Positions 1 through 4,045 of a DNA stretch of 6,294 nt are shown one piece after another. Each line of letters begins with the position of its first letter. The stretch's first letter is position 1. Position numbers and translations under genes: made by a program. This DNA comes from JACQID01 sp035290885 (GTDB taxonomy: Archaea; Aenigmatarchaeota; Aenigmatarchaeia; GW2011-AR5). The DNA is taken from contig DATDTL010000047.1 of the NCBI GenBank assembly GCA_035290885.1, positions 1-6,294 on the forward strand. Direction: 5' to 3'. A model generated the notes under the pieces. That model did not search any database, had not been told where the DNA came from, and saw nothing but the letters and a program-made list of their open reading frames with translations.

Positions 1-1
1 C

Positions 2-745
2 GAATCCGACCCGCTGATAGTTGATATTGAGGTCGCTCTTGACACGCTGCGAGAACACCTGCACCTGACAACAGACAGAAAGGGCATAGTCGCCGGCGAC
101 GTCGTGATAGAGGACAGGGGGGACGAAATAAACTGGGGCAAGCTTGGAAGCGGCGGATGGTCCATCCCATCGACCGTTGATGAGATAACGTTCAAGAGCG
201 TGAATGCACAGTTCGTGCTTGTCGTGGAGAAGAACGCAGGATTCGAGCGCCTGCATGAGGACAAGTTCTGGCAGAAATACAAATGCATATTGATAGGCAC
301 CGGAGGCCAGCCGTCGCGAGGAACGAGGCTTCTTATACAGCGATTGAACCGCGAATATAAATTGCCCGTATACGTGTTCGCGGACAGCGACAGCTACGGA
401 TTTTACATATACTCCGTCATAAAGTCCGGCTCCATAAGCCTTGCCCATGTCTCGGACCGCATAGCAACGCCTGAAGCAAGGTTCATCGGCCTTACCGTCA
501 GCGACATCTATAATTATGATTTGAAGAAGGCCATCATCAAGACGAAGGAAGTGGACATAAAGCGCGCGAAAGAGCTTCTGCAATACGAATGGTTCAACAA
601 GAACCCACGATGGGTCAAGGAAATAAACCTCATGATAGAGAAGGGCGTCAAGGCCGAGATAGAGGCGCTGTCGCACCGCGGGCTGAAATTCATGTCTGAG
701 GAATACCTTCCCGACAAGCTCAAGAAGAAGGATTTCATTGACTGA
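2..745 (+). CDS. top6A: DNA topoisomerase VI subunit A, 3' part (5' end outside window)
   Basis: C-terminal two thirds of the Spo11-like A subunit of type IIB topoisomerase VI, which with subunit B cuts and reseals both DNA strands using ATP to relax supercoils and unlink DNA. The frame is open from base 2 to the TGA at 743-745, about 247 codons, against a usual length of roughly 350-390, so the N-terminal domain with the DNA-attacking tyrosine is outside the window. The TOPRIM metal-binding residues are visible: Glu in LVVEKNAGFERL (codon 227-229) and the two Asp of ADSDSYG (codons 383-385 and 389-391). The segments GTGGQPSRGTR, GSISLAHVSDRIA, LQYEWF and KAEIEALS are typical of the family. 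The usual DPxG after the second Asp is DSYG here, a mild variation. An internal ATG at 104 is not the true start. The T-rich stretch just after the stop may end transcription. Confidence 0.96.
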   Translation, partial: ESDPLIVDIEVALDTLREHLHLTTDRKGIVAGDVVIEDRGDEINWGKLGSGGWSIPSTVDEITFKSVNAQFVLVVEKNAGFERLHEDKFWQKYKCILIGTGGQPSRGTRLLIQRLNREYKLPVYVFADSDSYGFYIYSVIKSGSISLAHVSDRIATPEARFIGLTVSDIYNYDLKKAIIKTKEVDIKRAKELLQYEWFNKNPRWVKEINLMIEKGVKAEIEALSHRGLKFMSEEYLPDKLKKKDFID

Positions 746-747
746 TT

Positions 748-762
748 GCGCTTTTCGTTTTC
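748..762 (+). terminator. T-rich tract after top6A, possible archaeal terminator
   Basis: Two TTTT runs separated by CG lie 3-17 nt after the top6A stop. Archaeal RNA polymerase can terminate on U-runs without a hairpin. The tract sits just upstream of the tRNA promoter, as would be needed to insulate it. The call rests on composition and position only. Confidence 0.35.
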
Positions 763-779
763 CAACCGCCATTTTAAAC

Positions 780-788
780 TTATTAAAG
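780..788 (+). promoter_or_regulatory. TATA-like box for the tRNA-Asn/tRNA-Phe pair
   Basis: TTATTAAAG is centred about 29 nt before the first base of the tRNA-Asn gene, the usual archaeal TATA-to-start distance with at most a few nucleotides of 5' leader. No comparable box fits the 6-nt gap before tRNA-Phe, so one transcript for both genes is inferred. Confidence 0.6.
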
Positions 789-813
789 TATAGCTCCTAA
801 CAGATTTAGTTAA

Positions 814-916
814 GCCCTTGTAGCTCAGCAGGTAGAGCGTCTGATTCCGCGCAAAGATTTGCCGGAAGGCGAGGCTGTTAACCAGAAGGTCCGCGGTTCG
901 AGCCCGCGCGAGGGCG
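814..916 (+). tRNA. tRNA-Asn (GTT) with a non-canonical 30-nt intron
   Basis: All arms fold after removal of 844-873. The acceptor stem pairs GCCCTTG (814-820) with CGAGGGC (909-915), followed by discriminator G916 as expected for archaeal Asn. The D stem is GCTC (823-826)/GAGC (835-838). The anticodon stem TCTG+G (840-843, 874) pairs with CCAGA (882-886) around loop CTGTTAA with anticodon GTT at 877-879. The T stem CGCGG (892-896)/CCGCG (904-908) encloses TTCGAGC. CCA is not encoded. Mature length is 73 nt. The unspliced gene cannot form the anticodon stem properly, because the intron splits its 5' strand between positions 30 and 31. It needs the splicing endonuclease, whose gene lies about 1 kb downstream. 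Confidence 0.95.
844..873 (+). other. tRNA-Asn intron at position 30/31 with a bulge-helix-bulge
   Basis: The boundaries follow both from the mature cloverleaf and from a bulge-helix-bulge (BHB) fold. The central 4-bp helix is CGTC (838-841) with GGCG (868-871), including one G·U. The 5' bulge TG|A (842-844) and 3' bulge AG|G (872-874) are each cut after their second base. The intron's own hairpin is TTCCG (845-849)/CGGAA (863-867), continued by GCAA/TTGC around loop AGAT. The outer helix is weak: only two pairs, G837-C875 and A836-T876. This is therefore a relaxed form of the motif. Confidence 0.88.
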
Positions 917-922
917 TAAATA

Positions 923-1028
923 GGGAACGTAGCTCAAGTTTATAAGATGCGGTCTTATAGACGGCAAAGCCTGGGAGAGCACACGACTGAAGCTCGTGCT
1001 GTCGGGGGTTCAAATCCCTCCGTTCCCA
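923..1028 (+). tRNA. tRNA-Phe (GAA) with an intron in the D-loop
   Basis: The acceptor stem GGGAACG (923-929)/CGTTCCC (1021-1027) is perfect and followed by discriminator A1028. The D stem is GCTC (932-935)/GAGC (977-980). The anticodon stem CACGA (982-986)/TCGTG (994-998) encloses CTGAAGC with anticodon GAA at 989-991. The T stem is GGGGG (1004-1008)/CCCTC (1016-1020) with one G·U, around TTCAAAT. CCA is not encoded. The D-loop is far too long (41 nt) unless about 32 nt are removed. After removal it reads AGCCTGGGA, a normal archaeal tRNA-Phe D-loop with the GG pair, and the mature tRNA is 74 nt. It begins 6 nt after tRNA-Asn and is probably co-transcribed with it. Confidence 0.95.
937..968 (+). 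other. tRNA-Phe intron in the D-loop (about position 14/15)
   Basis: A 10-bp hairpin, GTTTATAAGA (938-947) with TCTTATAGAC (953-962), one T·G pair and loop TGCGG, forms the intron core. Next to it AGCT (931-934) can face GGCA (963-966), giving three pairs and an A/A mismatch. The resulting bulges are CA|A (935-937) and AA|G (967-969). Cutting each after its second base removes 32 nt and leaves the expected D-loop. Because A residues flank both cuts, the sequence alone leaves a ±1 ambiguity (936-967 gives the same product). The central helix is poorer than that of the Asn intron. Confidence 0.8.
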
Positions 1029-1049
1029 TCAAGCGACGCGAAAGCCCTC

Positions 1050-1061
1050 CCGAAGCTTCGG
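1050..1061. repeat. 12-bp perfect palindrome between tRNA-Phe and the next gene
   Basis: CCGAAGCTTCGG is its own reverse complement. It lies 22 nt after the tRNA-Phe end and 15 nt before the TATA box at 1077. It could be a protein-binding site for the downstream promoter or a small hairpin in the tRNA 3' trailer. Nothing in the sequence decides between these. Confidence 0.45.
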
Positions 1062-1076
1062 ATTCTATGCCCAACC

Positions 1077-1085
1077 TTTTATAAG
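1077..1085 (+). promoter_or_regulatory. TATA box, leaderless promoter of the coiled-coil membrane gene
   Basis: TTTTATAAG is centred 26 nt before the ATG at 1107, so transcription should begin at or next to the start codon. No Shine-Dalgarno sequence precedes the ATG, which agrees with a leaderless mRNA. Confidence 0.75.
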
Positions 1086-1106
1086 CAGGCGGCACAAATA
1101 TAATGC

Positions 1107-1805
1107 ATGGACGGATCCGGCGGAATCAAGGATAGAATAGAAGCGCTGAAGAGCCACGCAAAAGCGGACGTCCCGCCAATGAAACTCCCGTTTACCCGCA
1201 AGAAAAATTATATCTTCAGGCCCGTGATGCGCTCGGCGCTGGGCGAATTCTGGAAGGAGAACGGGAAGACGATTTCTATAGCAGTCATTTCGCTTGTGAT
1301 GATAATCCTGTTCTATAGCCTGAACCAGAGCATAACCGGCTATGTGACCCGCGCCAACAACCTTGAAGCGCGGCTTAGCGAGACCAACGCAACGCTGCAA
1401 AACACCGTTGCCTCCTATGAAACGTGCAAAACGGAACTTGGAAATACCAAGAGCAGTTTTGAAACATGCAATACCAACCTGAATGCCAGAAGCAAAGAGC
1501 TTTCTTCCTGCACAACGGAAAAGGACACGTTCAAGACGCGGTCTGACGAGCTTGGCGGACTTCTAAGCTCTTGCAACACGGATAAAGAAGGGCTTACGGC
1601 TACAGTGGATTACATAGCAAATGAATCCGAAGAGAGAAAATTGGCATACGACGGCCTTGCCAGAAGCTCCGCAAGATCGTCGTGCTGCAGCGCGCTGGAC
1701 GTCATCAACTCCAGAACAGTAGGCTGGGGCATAATCGACAACGCCATAACATGCGGCTCCAACAACTATACTGTAAACTGCGCCACAGGCGTCACTGATT
1801 ATTAG
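1107..1805 (+). CDS. Single-pass membrane protein with cysteine-studded coiled coil, function unknown
   Basis: I do not recognise this 232-residue protein as a named family. Residues 1-54 are basic and probably cytoplasmic (RKK at 31-33). Residues 55-72 form one hydrophobic membrane segment (ISIAVISLVMIILFYSL). From about 76 to 170 there is a coiled coil with heptad core positions, one register being I76, A83, L90, L97, Y104, L111, F118, L125, L132. The other core register holds C107, C121, C135 and C156, spaced 14, 14 and 21 residues apart, all multiples of seven. All eight cysteines lie after the membrane segment; the rest are C193, C194, C216 and C225. A basic N-terminus before the segment suggests an N-in orientation, placing the coil outside the cell. 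Parallel chains could then be locked by interchain disulfides; this is inference. The start is set by the TATA box 26 nt upstream. It lies between intron-bearing tRNA genes and endA, with no evident shared function. Confidence 0.85.
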   Translation: MDGSGGIKDRIEALKSHAKADVPPMKLPFTRKKNYIFRPVMRSALGEFWKENGKTISIAVISLVMIILFYSLNQSITGYVTRANNLEARLSETNATLQNTVASYETCKTELGNTKSSFETCNTNLNARSKELSSCTTEKDTFKTRSDELGGLLSSCNTDKEGLTATVDYIANESEERKLAYDGLARSSARSSCCSALDVINSRTVGWGIIDNAITCGSNNYTVNCATGVTDY

Positions 1806-1936
1806 GATTATAAAGCTTTCCGGAAGATAAATACTAAAGGACAAAAATTATTGAACATATTATTGTCCTTGTGGCCCAAAGGCATTACAACGTTCAAAGT
1901 ATCTTTGGACATAGGCCGTATATTTTTGTGATAGCG
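1806..1936 (+). promoter_or_regulatory. Leader/promoter region of endA with two inverted repeats
   Basis: This 131-bp gap holds A+T-rich TATA-like stretches (TTATAAAG near 1808-1815, AAAAATTATT near 1843-1852). It also holds a perfect 8-bp inverted repeat, AAGGACAA (1837-1844)/TTGTCCTT (1863-1870), with three further pairs inside after one mismatch, and a second repeat CCAAAG (1876-1881)/CTTTGG (1903-1908). Which box is used is unclear: a start from the first would put both hairpins in the mRNA leader, while the second would start near 1871. GTGATA (1928-1933), three bases before the ATG, acts as a weak Shine-Dalgarno. The same GTGATA-N3-ATG arrangement occurs before the CBS gene. Confidence 0.5.
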
Positions 1937-2557
1937 ATGGGCAAAAAGAAAAAACATGAAGAGCAACAGGACGCTGAATCCGAGGAGGAACTGCCGTCCC
2001 CAGGCATAGTGGAGGCGCCTCTCAAGGAGGCGGTGGATGCCGAGTTGCATGACGACAAGGTGGTCGTCTGGAAAGGATGGGAGCCGCTTTATGAACCCGG
2101 CTATTACGGAAAGCCCATGGAAAACCGGCTTGAACTCGCACTCATAGAATCGCTGCTTTTGCTGAAAAGGGGGCGGATACGGCTTACCGATAAGGGTTCT
2201 CCCATGGAGTTTGACGTACTTTACAAGCATGCATGCTCGCTGGATAGCAGGATGCCGGAAAGGTACCGTGTCTATGAAGACCTTCGCGAGCGCGGCCTGC
2301 TCGTGCGCACGGGCTTCAAGTTCGGCTGCGATTTTCGCGTTTACGAAAGAGGCGTTCAGCTCAAGAAGGGGCCAAAAAGCGCAAAGGAGCACACAAAGTG
2401 GATAGTGTTTTCGGTTTCCGAAGACTATAACTGCTCGTTTCAGGAGCTTTCGCGGGCAGTGCGCCTTGCGCACAACATACGCGCGAAGATGCTATGGGCG
2501 GTCGTGGACAACGAAGGCGACTGCACATATTATCAGGTGCTCAGGCACAAGCCGTGA
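1937..2557 (+). CDS. endA: tRNA-splicing (intron) endonuclease EndA
   Basis: It cuts the bulge-helix-bulge of archaeal pre-tRNA (and pre-rRNA) to give 2',3'-cyclic phosphate and 5'-OH ends. The 206-residue product has the one-unit layout. A charged, probably disordered N-terminus (1-33) comes first, then the N-terminal domain with YYGKPMENRLELALIES (56-72). The catalytic domain follows with YRVYEDLRERGLLVRTGFKFG and DFRVY, then RAVRLAHNIRAKMLWAVVD and TYYQV. The catalytic triad is assigned as Y136, H152 and K184. The Tyr-His distance is 16 residues, longer than the 10-11 I recall for Methanocaldococcus and Archaeoglobus enzymes, and the extra loop is lysine-rich (KKGPKSAK). I chose the ATG at 1937 over a GTG at 1871 because GTGATA precedes it and the 22-residue extension is unlike the family. 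The enzyme should process the non-canonical introns of the two tRNA genes upstream. The CBS gene begins 44 nt after its stop. Confidence 0.93.
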   Translation: MGKKKKHEEQQDAESEEELPSPGIVEAPLKEAVDAELHDDKVVVWKGWEPLYEPGYYGKPMENRLELALIESLLLLKRGRIRLTDKGSPMEFDVLYKHACSLDSRMPERYRVYEDLRERGLLVRTGFKFGCDFRVYERGVQLKKGPKSAKEHTKWIVFSVSEDYNCSFQELSRAVRLAHNIRAKMLWAVVDNEGDCTYYQVLRHKP

Positions 2558-2561
2558 TGGG

Positions 2562-2597
2562 TATTTAATTCTCAACTGCATTATATGTTTCGGTGAT
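2562..2597 (+). promoter_or_regulatory. TATA-like box and Shine-Dalgarno deciding the CBS-protein start
   Basis: TATTTAAT (2562-2569) is centred about 26 nt before base 2591, so a short leader is predicted. GGTGAT (2592-2597), complementary to the archaeal 16S rRNA 3' end, lies four bases before the ATG at 2602. This favours that ATG over the in-frame GTG at 2593, which overlaps the ribosome site itself. Read-through from endA is also possible. Confidence 0.6.
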
Positions 2598-2601
2598 AAT
2601 A

Positions 2602-3714
2602 ATGAAAGTTTCTGACATCATGACAACAAATATCGTTTCCTGCACTGCGGATACCCCGCTCTCGCAGGTCATGGGAAAAATGAAGCAAAACCGCATACAC
2701 CAGATGCCGGTGATAGACAACGGCATACTTGCCGGAATGGTTGAACTCAGAAACATACTTTCAAGGGATTTGGATCCCGGCTCGGCCAAGGCCAAGACCG
2801 TGATGACCAGCACGGCTTCCATTTTGCCTGATGTTGACGCTGACGATGCGCTTAAGGCGCTGCTGAAGAACGGCGGCAAGGCACTGCCTGTAGCGGAAGA
2901 CAACGAAGTTCTGGGCTTGCTGTCTGAAACCGACCTGCTTGGCCTTGTGACGAGCAGCGAGCCGATTGAGGACGTACTGACAAAGAGCGAGTATGCGGCT
3001 CCTTCCGACGATCTCGGAAAAATAGAGCACATCATGCGTTACAATAACGTTTCGCGCGTTCCGATAGTGGACAAGGGCGCGGTCGCTGGCGTGATAGGCA
3101 CGCTGGACCTCATAGACATCTACATGAAAGGGAAGGAGAGATTCCGCGCGCAGGGCACGGACTCCGGCAACAAAGACAAGATGCCTGTGTACAAGATTCC
3201 CGCAGGAGCCGTCATGAAGCCTGCTGTGATGATAAACAAAAAAGAAAAAGTTTCCAAGGTCGCGGCGTTGCTCAAAAGCAGCGAGCATGTAGTTGCATAC
3301 GACATGGGAACCGTATATATGGTCACGCCAAAGGATGTGTTGGAAACGCTCCTGCACCAAAATGAGGAAGGCGTACCCGTTCAGGTCACCCATCTCAACG
3401 AAGACCTCATAACCGAGGCCAAAGTGAACAAAATACTGACCGAGTGTTCCCAGCGCATCATGAAGCTTGATCCTGCCGCCGGAACGATGAACATCTACGT
3501 GGAAACGCACAATGGCACGGGCGACAAGAAGAAATACTCAATGCGCGCCCGCATTTCGACACCAAAAGGTCTTTTCGTTGCCCACAAATGGGGATGGGGA
3601 GATCTGGCTTCTGTGGCGCAAGACCTGACTGACACGCTGGAGAAGGAACTGCTGAAGAAATACAACAGGGACAGGACTCAGGGCAAAAAGGCGGGCGAAT
3701 CAAGAAAAGGATGA
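2602..3714 (+). CDS. Four-CBS-domain protein with C-terminal HPF/RaiA-like domain (likely ribosome-associated)
   Basis: The protein has 370 residues. Four CBS domains make two Bateman modules: about 2-57 (MKVSDIMTTNIVSCTADTPL start), 61-117 (VMTSTASILPDVDADDAL), 122-176 (IEDVLTKSEYAAPSDDL) and 200-253 (AGAVMKPAVMINKKEKV, the most divergent). CBS pairs commonly bind AMP, ADP, ATP or S-adenosylmethionine. Residues 258-358 follow the β-α-β-β-β-α order of the bacterial hibernation factor fold (S30AE): strand VPVQVTHLN, a helix, MNIYVETHN, KKYSMRARISTPKGLFVAHK, then helix DLASVAQDLTDTLEKELLKKY, ending in a basic tail (RDRTQGKKAGESRKG). CBS proteins that bind archaeal ribosomes or pair 30S subunits have been reported (aRDF of Pyrococcus). 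I infer an energy-sensing factor that silences ribosomes. The domain-level call is firm for CBS, moderate for HPF-like. The stop lies 5 nt from the convergent gene's stop. Confidence 0.88.
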   Translation: MKVSDIMTTNIVSCTADTPLSQVMGKMKQNRIHQMPVIDNGILAGMVELRNILSRDLDPGSAKAKTVMTSTASILPDVDADDALKALLKNGGKALPVAEDNEVLGLLSETDLLGLVTSSEPIEDVLTKSEYAAPSDDLGKIEHIMRYNNVSRVPIVDKGAVAGVIGTLDLIDIYMKGKERFRAQGTDSGNKDKMPVYKIPAGAVMKPAVMINKKEKVSKVAALLKSSEHVVAYDMGTVYMVTPKDVLETLLHQNEEGVPVQVTHLNEDLITEAKVNKILTECSQRIMKLDPAAGTMNIYVETHNGTGDKKKYSMRARISTPKGLFVAHKWGWGDLASVAQDLTDTLEKELLKKYNRDRTQGKKAGESRKG

Positions 3715-3719
3715 CGCAT

Positions 3720-4022
3720 TCACGCAAATATCTGATTGTATATTTCAAGGGCATATAGGCTCCCGCCATTGAGAATATTTCCTTTCCTACCGCATTTTAT
3801 CGTAACCCTGCGCGCGGTATCGCAATATACAAATGTGTATCTGGCGCCGTGCCTTCCTCTTCGGCTGGTTGCCCTACCCCATATATATTGCATGCCTCGG
3901 TCAGGACCGCCATCCCTGTAAAACGATGCCGTTCCCTCTCCAGTTAGTGCCATTCTCCTAAAACCTGCGGAGAGCAGCCTCATCATCATCGGGTCGACCG
4001 CCCTGATTTCCCCATATTCCAT
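3720..4022 (-). CDS. Hypothetical 100-residue protein downstream of glyS
   Basis: An open frame from ATG at 4022 fills most of the 331-bp gap between the CBS gene and glyS. I do not recognise the product. It is basic and rich in Arg and Gly, with no membrane segment: MMMRLLSAGFRRM near the start, RRGRHGARYTFVYCDTARR in the middle, and a C-terminal half with alternating hydrophobic residues. Codon use (frequent ATA and AGG) agrees with archaeal neighbours. It starts 23 nt after the glyS stop on the same strand and has no clear promoter, so translation from the glyS mRNA is likely if it is real. A TTG six codons earlier (4040) is an alternative start. The antisense frame within it is short and unremarkable. 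Confidence 0.5.
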   Translation of the reverse strand: MEYGEIRAVDPMMMRLLSAGFRRMALTGEGTASFYRDGGPDRGMQYIWGRATSRRGRHGARYTFVYCDTARRVTIKCGRKGNILNGGSLYALEIYNQIFA

Positions 4023-4045
4023 CAAACGGCTATCCCACAAAAAAT

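Noticed and set aside
844..968. Split or permuted tRNA genes instead of intron-bearing ones
   Set aside because: Each gene's 5' and 3' halves are present in normal order on one strand, and removing one short hairpin restores each cloverleaf, so trans-splicing or permutation is not needed.
825..1013. Minus-strand frame of 62 codons across the tRNA genes
   Set aside because: It is the complement of two well-folded tRNA genes. Frames of this kind are a common false call over tRNA clusters.
1837..1870. BHB in the endA leader as an autoregulatory cleavage site
   Set aside because: The stem has an 8-bp helix, one mismatch and three more pairs, but not two 3-nt bulges on opposite strands separated by 4 bp.
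1871..1936. N-terminal extension of EndA from GTG 1871
   Set aside because: The 22 extra residues are unlike any EndA N-terminus I know, and GTGATA placed before ATG 1937 matches the ribosome site of the next gene.
1808..2473. Minus-strand frame of 221 codons opposite endA
   Set aside because: It lies almost wholly antisense to a clearly conserved gene, and its composition is that of a shadow frame.
2761..3510. Minus-strand frame of 249 codons opposite the CBS gene
   Set aside because: The sense strand has four clear CBS domains. The antisense product is His/Arg-rich with no motif.
3736..3921. Plus-strand 61-codon frame in the gap before glyS
   Set aside because: It is shorter than the opposing 100-codon frame, lacks a ribosome site or TATA box at the right distance, and its product has no distinctive features.
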